Part shown: positions 1-7,309 of the stretch, piece by piece
Numbering within the stretch: the first letter of the stretch is position 1
Layout of the letters: every line of letters starts with the position of its first letter
Assembly (NCBI GenBank): GCA_014796735.1
Contig: JAAVIG010000219.1
Span: forward strand, 1 to 32,433
DNA: 32,433 nucleotides
Source of the DNA: Oscillospiraceae bacterium
GTDB lineage: Bacteria; Bacillota; Clostridia; Oscillospirales; Ruminococcaceae
Direction: 5' to 3'
Program-made: the position numbers and the translations under genes
The notes under the pieces: generated by a model
Databases searched by the model: none
What the model was told of the DNA's origin: nothing
Seen by the model: the letters and a program-made list of their open reading frames with translations, nothing else

Positions 1-21
1 ATTATGAAAAATGTGGTTTTC

Positions 22-681
22 TTAAAAGCAAATCCGTGTTTTCGCGAAAACCGCCGCTTTAACGCTTCCGGCTCCCGCCATTTTCAGCACCCTTGCCGCT
101 TCGGACAAAGTGCTGCCCGTGGTACTTATATCATCTATTATCAAAACGGTCTTTCCTTTGACCGTCTTTTCCCCGGTGCACCGAAAAGCGTCCTTGACAT
201 TTTCCGCTCTTTCCCTTGCTTTTAAGGCTTTCTGCGGCTTAGTATCCCTGACCTTTTTCAACAACGCCGCGCATGGCTTATCCGTAAGCCACGAAAGCTC
301 CTTTGCGATAAGCTTGGTCTGATTGTACCCGCGCCTGTAAAGCTCCCTTTTTCTCATGGGGATAAAGGTTATAACGTCAAAATCCTTTAAGCCGCCTTTT
401 CTGAGAAGATTTTTATATATCAGATACGCCGCTCCGCTTACGGCGTAACCGTTGTTTTCCTTTTTGAATTTGGCGACAAAGGGTTTGCTGAAGCTGTCGT
501 ATGTTGTCACCGCGCCAAACTCGTCTATATTCTTTATATTAACGTTTTGCGGCGGCGGAGTGAACCTTTTTACGCAGGTATTGCAGAAATACTCGTCATA
601 GGGTATATTGCAGAAGAAAAAACCGCAGCGATTAGGGTAAAACAGATCAAGCAAAAGCCTTTTAAGCAAATAGGTACGCAT
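22..681 (-). CDS. comFC: ComFC-family phosphoribosyltransferase-like protein
   Basis: A 219-residue protein of the ComF/ComFC family, cytoplasmic and in studied species linked to uptake of single-stranded DNA during transformation. The N-terminus has four cysteines (C19, C24, C33, C36) arranged like the family's zinc finger, although the first pair is CX4C rather than the usual CX2C. The C-terminal half is a type I phosphoribosyltransferase fold, with the PRPP loop VLIIDDISTTGSTL near residues 178-191 and the RRGYNQ motif typical of the family. Its ATG overlaps the recD2 stop codon by one base (TAATG), so the two are probably translationally coupled. Family assignment is secure. A role in competence is inferred from family knowledge, because no com operon is present in the window. 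Confidence 0.9.
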   Translation of the reverse strand: MRTYLLKRLLLDLFYPNRCGFFFCNIPYDEYFCNTCVKRFTPPPQNVNIKNIDEFGAVTTYDSFSKPFVAKFKKENNGYAVSGAAYLIYKNLLRKGGLKDFDVITFIPMRKRELYRRGYNQTKLIAKELSWLTDKPCAALLKKVRDTKPQKALKARERAENVKDAFRCTGEKTVKGKTVLIIDDISTTGSTLSEAARVLKMAGAGSVKAAVFAKTRICF

Positions 682-2900
682 TATTTGATCTCTCCCTGCT
701 CGCGGTTCAGCCTTAAAAGTGCCCTTATACAGGAATATCTGAGCGTTCTCCTGTCGTTGTCCACCATTTCGTAAACCTGCTTTTTAGTGCCTATAAGTAT
801 CAGAATATTTTTAGCTCTTGTGACCCCCGTATAAAGCAGATTTCTGTACTGCAAATTCCTACTTACCGAGGTTAAGGGCATAATGACCGCGCTGTACTCG
901 CTGCCCTGACTTTTATGCACCGTCACCGCATAAGCCAGATCAAGCTTTTTCAGCAGATCGGGAGTGTACAAGGCTCTCTTGCCGTCATAGTTTACCGTCA
1001 TGTTTCCGCTGTGACGGTCAAGCTCCTCAATATAGCCTATATCTCCGTTAAAAACTCCCCTGCCGTACTCCGCGTCCTTTTGCCATTCTATATCGTAGTC
1101 GTTTTTTATCTGCATTACCTTGTCTCCCGTGCGGAAAACCGTGTCAAAGACCTTGACCTCGCTCTTTCCCTTTGCGGGAGGGTTTAAGGCAAGCTGTAAA
1201 TCCCGGTTCAGCTCCTTTGTGCCCGCGCAGCCTATTCTGGTAGGAGTAAGTATCTGTATATCGTCTAAGGGCGAATAGCCGTAGGTTGAGGGAAGCCTTG
1301 TTTTTGCAAGCTCGATTATAAGTCTCGGTATATCTTTTTCGCTGCCGCAGGGCATAAAGAAGAAATCGCTTTTCCTGTCGTCCAGTAAAGGATATTCGCC
1401 GCTTACTATTCTGTGAGCGTTGGTGACTATAAGGCTTTCGGACGCCTGTCGGAATATTTCGGTCAATTCCACCGTTGGTATTTCCCCGCCCGCTATTAAG
1501 TCTCTTAAAACGTTTCCCGCGCCGACAGAGGGGAGCTGATTGCTGTCGCCCACCATAATAAGTGAGGCGGAGGGCTTTAACGCTCTGAGCAGTGCTTCAA
1601 ACAGCAAAACGTCCACCATAGACATCTCGTCCACAATAATAACGTCCGCTCTTAAGGGATTTTTCTCGTTTCTTTTAAAGCAAAGCCTGTCCTTTACGGT
1701 AAAATCCACCTCCAAAAGCCTGTGGATAGTCCTTGCGTTTTCTCCCGTAAGCTCGCTCATTCTCTTAGCGGCTCTGCCTGTGGGGGCGGCAAGGGAAATG
1801 CTTTTTTTGTGCTTTTTGAAAAGCTGTATAACGCCGTTTAAGGTAGTTGTTTTACCCGTTCCGGGGCCTCCCGTAAGTATAAAAAGCTTGTTTCCCAAGC
1901 AGCCGTTTATCGCCGCCTTTTGCAGTGTCTCGTATTCTATGTTTTCCGCAAATTCCACACCCGCTATTTCCTCGGAAAGGTCTTTTACGGCAGAAACGGA
2001 GGTTTTGAGCATTTCGGTGAGCTTCTCCGCGATAAAAATTTCGGCGCGGTAGTATTCGTTAAGATAAATGTAGCTTTTTTCGCCTATGGAAAGTATTTCA
2101 AGCTGTCCGCTTTTTAACGCCTCGTCTATCCCGTGGTGAACCGCTTCTTCGGTAAGCTGCAAAAACCGCATTGCCGCTTCAACCGCTCTTTTCAAGGGCA
2201 GACAAGTGTGACCCGCATTTGCGTTTTCCCTTAAAATATACAGCATCGCCGCAATTATACGGTTGATGTCGTCGCCTTTTATTCCCTCGTCGCGCGCTAT
2301 CTCGTCCGCCTGGTCGAAATCCACTCCCAACTCCTCGTCGCAAAGTATGTAAGGGTTGTCCCTTATAAAAGCGATAGAGGAAGCCTCGTATTTTTTCCAG
2401 ACAAGTGCCGCCACGGCAGGGCCTATCCCGTATTTCTGCAAAAATTCGATAACGTTTTTAACGCCGCTGAGCTTTCTGTACTCGCCGCTGATAAAAAGAG
2501 CCTTGTCTCCCGTAACGCCTTTAAGCTCCGCCAGCCGAAGAGGGTCGTTTTCTATAACGTCAAGGGATTCCTCCCCGAAATGCTGCACGATCTTCTTTGC
2601 CAAAGCGGGGCCTAAGCCCTTTATTATCCCCGAGCCAAGATATTTGCGTATTTCATCGGGAGTGGTGGGGGGAGTGCGGGTACAGCTTACCGCCTTGAAC
2701 TGCCTGCCGTACTTGGGGTTGTTGACGTAATCGCCGTACAGCTCTAACCGCTCCCCCTCCGAAATATCTCCAAGCTCTCCCACAACGTCAACAGGCTGAC
2801 CGTCGCAGTTTAATACAAAAACTATGTAGCCCGTGTCGGAATTTTTGTACACGACTTCCTCCACAAAGCCCTTTAACATTTCCTGACCTATTTCGTCCAT
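681..2900 (-). CDS. recD2: RecD2-type ATP-dependent DNA helicase
   Basis: A 739-residue SF1B helicase of the RecD2/YrrC family, a 5'-3' helicase in DNA repair that works without RecBC. Visible parts in order: an N-terminal OB-like region, helix-hairpin-helix repeats around 90-135 (GIIKGLGPALAKKIV), Walker A GGPGTGKTT near 344-352, the DExx box IIVDEMSMVD near 421-430, and the C-terminal UvrD-like part with TVHKSQGSEY and NLLYTGVTRAK. The length is normal for RecD2 and rules out the shorter RecD of RecBCD. The chosen ATG has an AGGAAAGG-like ribosome site upstream; the ATG in the preceding GGTATGATC is out of frame. It lies upstream of comFC in the same transcript and downstream of a perfect 12-bp hairpin. 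Confidence 0.95.
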   Translation of the reverse strand: MDEIGQEMLKGFVEEVVYKNSDTGYIVFVLNCDGQPVDVVGELGDISEGERLELYGDYVNNPKYGRQFKAVSCTRTPPTTPDEIRKYLGSGIIKGLGPALAKKIVQHFGEESLDVIENDPLRLAELKGVTGDKALFISGEYRKLSGVKNVIEFLQKYGIGPAVAALVWKKYEASSIAFIRDNPYILCDEELGVDFDQADEIARDEGIKGDDINRIIAAMLYILRENANAGHTCLPLKRAVEAAMRFLQLTEEAVHHGIDEALKSGQLEILSIGEKSYIYLNEYYRAEIFIAEKLTEMLKTSVSAVKDLSEEIAGVEFAENIEYETLQKAAINGCLGNKLFILTGGPGTGKTTTLNGVIQLFKKHKKSISLAAPTGRAAKRMSELTGENARTIHRLLEVDFTVKDRLCFKRNEKNPLRADVIIVDEMSMVDVLLFEALLRALKPSASLIMVGDSNQLPSVGAGNVLRDLIAGGEIPTVELTEIFRQASESLIVTNAHRIVSGEYPLLDDRKSDFFFMPCGSEKDIPRLIIELAKTRLPSTYGYSPLDDIQILTPTRIGCAGTKELNRDLQLALNPPAKGKSEVKVFDTVFRTGDKVMQIKNDYDIEWQKDAEYGRGVFNGDIGYIEELDRHSGNMTVNYDGKRALYTPDLLKKLDLAYAVTVHKSQGSEYSAVIMPLTSVSRNLQYRNLLYTGVTRAKNILILIGTKKQVYEMVDNDRRTLRYSCIRALLRLNREQGEIK

Positions 2901-2931
2901 ATTATGATCATACCTTTCCTCTGGAGGAAGT

Positions 2932-2967
2932 GTTTGAAAGAACCCATTTTTTCAAGTTCTTTCAAAC
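2932..2967 (-). promoter_or_regulatory. Perfect 12-bp hairpin in the recD2 leader
   Basis: GTTTGAAAGAAC at 2932-2943 is the exact reverse complement of GTTCTTTCAAAC at 2956-2967, with a 12-nt loop. It lies between the small membrane ORF and the recD2 start. Read on the minus strand no T-run follows the stem, so it is not a standard intrinsic terminator. It could be a processing or attenuation site in the recD2 leader. The pairing is seen; any role is inferred. Confidence 0.5.
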
Positions 2968-2973
2968 TTAAAA

Positions 2974-3123
2974 TCATTCCATTCTTTTACAAAAACGTTT
3001 GCCCTGCCTTTTGCGGTATCTTTTGGAGGCCGTTTCCGTTACGGCAAAATATATCGTTCTTAACACAAAATATCCGCCCATGATACCGAAAAATACGCTT
3101 AAGAAAAACCATAACGCCTGCAT
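2974..3123 (-). CDS. Small single-span membrane protein, 49 residues, unknown
   Basis: A 49-residue reading frame beginning MQALWFFLSVFFGIMGGYFV and ending TGA at 2974. The first ~28 residues form one clear membrane span. The rest is strongly basic (SKRYRKRQGKRFCKR), which would put the C-terminus in the cytoplasm by the positive-inside rule. The ATG is preceded by GAGGTG with about five bases of spacing, one of the better ribosome sites in this region. The gene lies in line between the metallophosphoesterase and recD2 on the same strand. I recognise no family. The strong ribosome site together with the organised span-plus-basic-tail layout argues for a real gene; conservation is untested. 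Confidence 0.55.
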   Translation of the reverse strand: MQALWFFLSVFFGIMGGYFVLRTIYFAVTETASKRYRKRQGKRFCKRME

Positions 3124-3189
3124 AAAATCACCTCACGGTATTTTATGCTTAAAAGGTGTATTGGGTTACTTTATCAAATATTACTTGAT

Positions 3190-4047
3190 TTATTTATCTA
3201 ACTCCGCTAATGCCATATTCCAATACTCTTCGGGAATATCCTGCCATACTCTGATTCCAGAAGCCTTCAGATAAAGCTCAGAAGCAGTTTCCAACATCGG
3301 TATGAATGAATTTTTTCCCGTTCGAAGCGTGCGTTTCGCTGCTTCAAACCAACAGGGTGCTCTTTCGTAAAGCCTTTCTTCTTCCATTTCCCTTATTGCC
3401 TGTTCCACGTTATACTCAACGGACATAAGCTCTGTATCCCAAATGCCGTTATGACCGTTTAAAATCATGAACTGTGCCTTACCGGGACTATGAATCGGCA
3501 CACCTACCGAACCGGGATTTATCACTCTTTTTCCGTTTCTCGTATAATCGGTCTGAATATGAAAATGCCCGCATATGGTCACTTCGGTGGTTAATTCCTT
3601 GGTAAGACTGTCAATGTAGTCATAATCGGGTCTCATGCTTTGATTCACTTTAAAAGGCGAGCCGTGGCACACCGTAAATTCGGGGTACCCCTCATATCTA
3701 ATCACCTTTGATATTGGCATATCTTCAAAAAAATCAATATCACCGTCCGATATGTTTTCGTAATTATAGCAAAGCATACCTGTTCCGCTGCGGTTATCCT
3801 TCCATACCTCGTCCTTGTTTTTTCGGTGGTTTATCCAGTATTCCTCTTTATTTCCTCTGATAAAAACACAGCGGTATTTCTGCCGCAATTTTTTCAATAA
3901 ACTAAGTGTTTTCTGCGGATAAGCCAAATCTCCCAGATAATCTCCCAAAAAAATGTAGTCTTCTATTCCTCTTTTTTCCGTTTCGTTTATACATGTACGA
4001 AACGCTTCAAAGTTGCTGTGTATATCCGCCAAAACTGCAATCATCAT
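3190..4047 (-). CDS. Calcineurin-like metallophosphoesterase
   Basis: A 285-residue cytoplasmic metallophosphoesterase of the YfcE/MJ0936-like group, which hydrolyses phosphoesters with a two-metal centre. All family motifs are visible: DIHSN near the N-terminus (metal ligands D8 and H10), LGDYLGD, RGNKEE in place of the usual GNHD/E, VCHGSP, and CGHFHIQ (GHxH) near the middle. The phrase RVINPGSVGVP is typical of this group. The C-terminal ~90 residues are extra and unassigned. Two adjacent ATG codons begin the ORF, after an AAAGGCGG-like site. The natural substrate cannot be told from sequence. It follows prmA after a likely terminator. Confidence 0.88.
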   Translation of the reverse strand: MMIAVLADIHSNFEAFRTCINETEKRGIEDYIFLGDYLGDLAYPQKTLSLLKKLRQKYRCVFIRGNKEEYWINHRKNKDEVWKDNRSGTGMLCYNYENISDGDIDFFEDMPISKVIRYEGYPEFTVCHGSPFKVNQSMRPDYDYIDSLTKELTTEVTICGHFHIQTDYTRNGKRVINPGSVGVPIHSPGKAQFMILNGHNGIWDTELMSVEYNVEQAIREMEEERLYERAPCWFEAAKRTLRTGKNSFIPMLETASELYLKASGIRVWQDIPEEYWNMALAELDK

Positions 4048-4100
4048 TTTTGCCGTCCGCCTTTTCTATAAAGTTGTATCTGTGTCAAAGATACCGGCGC

Positions 4101-4129
4101 AAAAAGGCTAAAAGAACGATTTTTCAGCC
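4101..4129 (-). terminator. Intrinsic terminator after prmA
   Basis: Read on the minus strand, GGCTGAAAA pairs with TTTTAGCC (one bulged G) and is followed directly by TTTTT. It lies just beyond the prmA stop and separates prmA from the metallophosphoesterase. Confidence 0.6.
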
Positions 4130-4137
4130 CTTTACCC

Positions 4138-5103
4138 CTACACACGGCACAAAATCGCGTTCCAGCCCTCTTCCTCGGTAATTTTTTCCACCGTTATATT
4201 TTCCGCCGCCAGTGCTTCCTTGACCTCGTCCAGTCTCTCCGTAATTATACCCGATATGATAACGATACCCTTTTCCTTTAAAAATCCTCTAAAGAAAGGA
4301 CACATCTTGATAATAACGTCCGCCACGATATTTGCGGTTATCAGATCATAGCCGGTTCCGATTTTTTCCCTTAACGCCTTATCGTCCGCGATATTTCCGC
4401 AAAAAGCCTCATACCGCGTTTTATCAAAGCCGTTCTGTTCGATGTTTTCCGAAGCGGTATTGACAGCGTTCAGAAAAATATCGGTCATTACCGCTTTTTC
4501 CGCGCCCAAAAGCAGTGCGGCAATAGACAGAATACCGCTTCCGCAGCCTAAGTCAAGCAGCTTTTCCCCGCCGCTTATGACCGTTTCCAAAGCCTCCATA
4601 ACAAGCTTTGTTGTATGGTGCTGACCTGTGCCGAAGGAGGAAGCGGGGTCTATCTCTAAAATTTTTCTTCCGCCGCTGTCTTCCACAGTTTCCCATGTGG
4701 GCTTTATCATCAGCTTGTTACCTACGTTAAAGGGCTTGTAGTACTGCTTCCAGTTATTAGCCCAATCCTCTTCCTTAATGCTGCCCGTTTCGATATCGAG
4801 ACTTCCGTAAAAATCGTCTTCGTCTCTGTCCTTTATATCCTTTAACGCGCCTTTCAAGGCGGCAAACATCTCCGCGCCCTGCACGTTTTCCTGCAAATAA
4901 AGGGTGATATGGGTCTTGACGTTTTTCAGGTTCATTAAATCATCGTCAACGTAGTCCCAGTTCATCTCCTTGTTTTCCATAAAATCCTCGAAATCCGCAC
5001 TGTCGTGGATCTCAAAGCCGTTTATCCCAAGCTCGCTTAACTGCATGGTAAGGGGATATACCGCCTCGGATTCTGTATATACGTCTATTTTTTTAAACTC
5101 CAT
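4138..5103 (-). CDS. prmA: Ribosomal protein L11 methyltransferase
   Basis: A 321-residue SAM-dependent methyltransferase that modifies ribosomal protein L11. The N-terminal ~100 residues are the substrate-binding domain. The catalytic domain shows FGTGQHHTT at about 157-164, the SAM motif LLDLGCGSG at 182-190, and NIVADVI near 255, all hallmarks of PrmA. The length is normal. The ATG follows a strong GGAGGT ribosome site eight bases upstream. A good promoter lies at 5229-5257, and a repeat element (5124-5217) sits in the leader between promoter and ribosome site. In many Firmicutes prmA lies near dnaJ; no such neighbours are seen here. Confidence 0.93.
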   Translation of the reverse strand: MEFKKIDVYTESEAVYPLTMQLSELGINGFEIHDSADFEDFMENKEMNWDYVDDDLMNLKNVKTHITLYLQENVQGAEMFAALKGALKDIKDRDEDDFYGSLDIETGSIKEEDWANNWKQYYKPFNVGNKLMIKPTWETVEDSGGRKILEIDPASSFGTGQHHTTKLVMEALETVISGGEKLLDLGCGSGILSIAALLLGAEKAVMTDIFLNAVNTASENIEQNGFDKTRYEAFCGNIADDKALREKIGTGYDLITANIVADVIIKMCPFFRGFLKEKGIVIISGIITERLDEVKEALAAENITVEKITEEEGWNAILCRV

Positions 5104-5123
5104 CGGGTTGACCTCCGTTTTTA

Positions 5124-5217
5124 ATACTAATTCTTTTTAAAACTGTGGGATTAGTGTTTTGGGTGCAATGCCATTTTAAACTGTGGGTATTACGTCAGTT
5201 TAAAATGGGATTGATAT
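5124..5217. repeat. Palindromic ATACTAA element, copy A (degenerate)
   Basis: Begins ATACTAATTC and contains a perfect 13-bp hairpin, CCATTTTAAACTG (5171-5183) with CAGTTTAAAATGG (5196-5208). Before it is the linker GTTTTGGGTGCAAT (5156-5169), almost identical to GCTTTGGGTGTAAT in copy C. The first hairpin seems to have lost most of its right arm, with only ATTAGTG (5150-5156) left. It lies in the prmA 5' leader. See the findings for the family comparison. Confidence 0.7.
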
Positions 5218-5228
5218 AAGCTCCTTTA

Positions 5229-5257
5229 ATTATGCCTTATTTTAACAAAAATTGCAA
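5229..5257 (-). promoter_or_regulatory. Promoter for prmA
   Basis: On the minus strand TTGCAA (5257-5252) and CATAAT (5234-5229) are separated by exactly 17 bases, close to the vegetative sigma-A consensus. Transcription would begin near 5222 and run through the repeat element into prmA. Confidence 0.65.
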
Positions 5258-5337
5258 GTAGAAAACGAAAATTTTTCCCTCGGCGGAAAAATCTTTTCGC
5301 GGTTTAATAAAAAGTAGCTTAAAACCTTTAATATCAC

Positions 5338-5366
5338 TTGAAATTTTCTCCGAATTGTGCTATTAT
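5338..5366 (+). promoter_or_regulatory. Promoter for gltX-glnS-sirtuin
   Basis: TTGAAA (5338-5343), 17 bases, TATTAT (5361-5366): a good sigma-A promoter. It gives an unusually long leader of about 305 bases before the gltX ATG, most of it occupied by two inverted-repeat structures. Confidence 0.7.
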
Positions 5367-5388
5367 ATTATTAAGTATAAAAAATACC

Positions 5389-5420
5389 CGTAATCACGGA
5401 ATGGATTACGTTTATGGGTA
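5389..5420 (+). promoter_or_regulatory. Hairpin at the start of the gltX leader
   Basis: TACCC-GTAATC pairs with GATTAC...GGGTA around a short ACGGAATG loop, with a bulge of a few bases. It ends exactly where the 226-bp inverted-repeat element begins. It may be a leader RNA stem or part of the element's insertion context. Confidence 0.45.
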
Positions 5421-5646
5421 AGAACCTGTCTTCACAAGATGCGTGCACGGATTTCCGAGCATAATTTTGTCGAAGATAGCGACCGCAGGCTCGAATATTG
5501 CTTTGGGCGTTGGCGTCCGTGCCAACGCTTTGGGCAATATTCTGTCTCTTCCATGAGGCGGGCTGTCGCCCGTCAAGGGAGCTTGACGCAGTATTCGGCA
5601 AAATTTGCCGGAAAGACGTGTGCGTAAGCTTGTGAAGACAGGTTCT
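5421..5646. repeat. 226-bp MITE-like element with 18-bp terminal inverted repeats
   Basis: AGAACCTGTCTTCACAAG (5421-5438) is the exact reverse complement of the segment at 5629-5646. Pairing continues imperfectly inward for roughly 40 more bases on each side. Inside are further hairpins: AATATTGC...GGCGTTGGC against GCCAACGC...GCAATATT (about 5496-5541), GGCGGGC against GCCCGTC, and CAAGGGAGCTTG. The whole folds as a long stem with a branched top. Small frames inside it are open on both strands but have no protein-like features. It carries no transposase. It is likely a mobile, non-autonomous repeat or a structured leader RNA. Confidence 0.7.
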
Positions 5647-5677
5647 GCAATAAAGACAAAAAAAGGAAACAACAACT

Positions 5678-7309
5678 ATGGACTACAATGCATTGGCAGA
5701 GCTGCTTTTTCCCGATGTGACCAAAACCCCCGACTATTACGAAGAATTATACCCTCAAAGAGAGCTTTCCGAGGGCGCGAAGGTAACGCGTTTTGCTCCC
5801 AGCCCCACGGGGTTTGTGCATTTCGGCGGCTTGTTCCCCGTATTGGTGGGCGAAAGGCTTGCGCATCAAAGCGGCGGCGTGTTTTATCTGAGAATAGAGG
5901 ACACCGACTCTAAACGCGAGGTAGAGGGCGCGGAATACGACATTATCAAGGTTTTCGAGAATTTCGGGATAAACTTTGACGAAAGCATAGTAAAAGAGGG
6001 AAAGTACGGCCCCTATCGACAAAGCGAAAGAAGAGAGATCTACCGCACCTACGCAAAGGAGCTTGTAAAAAACGGGAAAGCGTACCCCTGCTTCTGCACC
6101 GAGGAGGATATGCAAAAGCTGAGGGAAAAGCAGGAGGCGGCTAAGGCAACTCCCGGCTACTACGGCGAATACGTGAAGTGCCGCGGACTTACCCTTGACC
6201 AAGTTAAGGAAAAAATCGAAGCGGGAATACCCTATGTTCTGCGCTTCCGCTCGGATGGCAATCCCGACAATAAAATAAAATTCACCGACCTTGTAAAAGG
6301 CGCGATAGAAGTGACCGAAAACCACATTGACCACGTTTTGCTGAAAAGCGACGGCATGCCCACTTATCATATGGCGCACGCGGTGGACGACCATTTAATG
6401 AGAACGAGTCATGTTGTAAGAGGCGAGGAGTGGCTGTCCAGCCTTCCTTACCACATTCAGCTTTTTAACGCTCTCGGCTTTAAGCTGCCCAAGTATCTCC
6501 ACATTTCACAGCTTATGAGAAAAGAGGGAGACGCGAAGAAGAAGCTTTCCAAGCGTGACAAAGGCGCGGGTATGAGCTATTATATAAGCGAGGGCTATCC
6601 CGCCGAAAGTGTTATAGATTACGTTATGACCCTTTTGAACAGCAATTTCGAGGATTGGCGCAGAGCGAACCCCGACGCGGACGTTAACGATTTTCCTTTC
6701 TCTATAAAGAAAATGAGTGCAAGCGGTTCGCTGTTTGATTTGGTAAAATTGGGTGACGTCAGCAAAAACGTTATTTCCCGAATGACCGCCGACAAGGTTT
6801 ACGAAAAGCTTGCAAATTGGGCAAAGGAGTTTGACGGCGAGTTTTACGATGTTATTTCAAGAGACGAAGCCTTTACAAAAGCCATTCTTCAAATCGGCAG
6901 AGGCGGAAACAAGCCCCGCAAGGACTTGGAGACATGGAAAGATGCAAAGGGCTATATGGGCTTTTTCTACCCCGAATATTTTACCTTTGCCGAAAAGCCC
7001 GAGGGATTCGACAAGGAAGATATTACCGCCGTGCTTGACGACTTTTCGGAGCAATACGATATAGAGGACGAACAAAACGTCTGGTTCGACAAGGTCAAGG
7101 CGATAGGCGAAAAACACGGCTTTTGCTCCAACATCAAGGAATATAAGGCAAATCCCGACGGCTATAAGGGCAGCGTTGCGGACGTCAGCGCTTTTATAAG
7201 AGCGGCGGTAACGGGTAAGCTCAACAGCCCCGACCTTTGCCTTGTTATGAAGATACTCGGCAGGGACGAAAGCTTGAACAGAATAAAGAAATTTAAGGAG
7301 ACATTATAA
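5678..7309 (+). CDS. gltX: Glutamyl-tRNA synthetase
   Basis: A 543-residue class I aminoacyl-tRNA synthetase that charges tRNA with glutamate. Seen: FAPSPTGFVHFGG at 39-51 carrying the HIGH-type motif as HFGG; LRIEDTDSKREV; a CFC...C pattern near 144-168, like the bacterial GluRS zinc site; and the KMSKS-type loop as KLSKR at 289-293. It is about 50 residues longer than typical bacterial GluRS. The ATG has an AGGA site about ten bases upstream. It overlaps glnS by one base (TAATG), so the two should be co-translated. Having glnS next door suggests this enzyme need only charge tRNA-Glu, but discrimination cannot be read from sequence. Confidence 0.95.
   Translation: MDYNALAELLFPDVTKTPDYYEELYPQRELSEGAKVTRFAPSPTGFVHFGGLFPVLVGERLAHQSGGVFYLRIEDTDSKREVEGAEYDIIKVFENFGINFDESIVKEGKYGPYRQSERREIYRTYAKELVKNGKAYPCFCTEEDMQKLREKQEAAKATPGYYGEYVKCRGLTLDQVKEKIEAGIPYVLRFRSDGNPDNKIKFTDLVKGAIEVTENHIDHVLLKSDGMPTYHMAHAVDDHLMRTSHVVRGEEWLSSLPYHIQLFNALGFKLPKYLHISQLMRKEGDAKKKLSKRDKGAGMSYYISEGYPAESVIDYVMTLLNSNFEDWRRANPDADVNDFPFSIKKMSASGSLFDLVKLGDVSKNVISRMTADKVYEKLANWAKEFDGEFYDVISRDEAFTKAILQIGRGGNKPRKDLETWKDAKGYMGFFYPEYFTFAEKPEGFDKEDITAVLDDFSEQYDIEDEQNVWFDKVKAIGEKHGFCSNIKEYKANPDGYKGSVADVSAFIRAAVTGKLNSPDLCLVMKILGRDESLNRIKKFKETL

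Noticed and set aside
1540..2052. Plus-strand open frame of 170 residues inside recD2
   Set aside because: Antisense to the conserved helicase core, Ser-rich from complemented codons, no start signals.
5367..5677. T-box riboswitch in the gltX leader
   Set aside because: A long leader before a synthetase gene suggested it, but there is no GGTGG-type antiterminator box, no AG bulge and no terminator; the space is filled by inverted repeats.
5605..5913. 102-residue ORF running from the inverted-repeat element into gltX
   Set aside because: It overlaps gltX in another frame and begins inside a repeat; no independent support.
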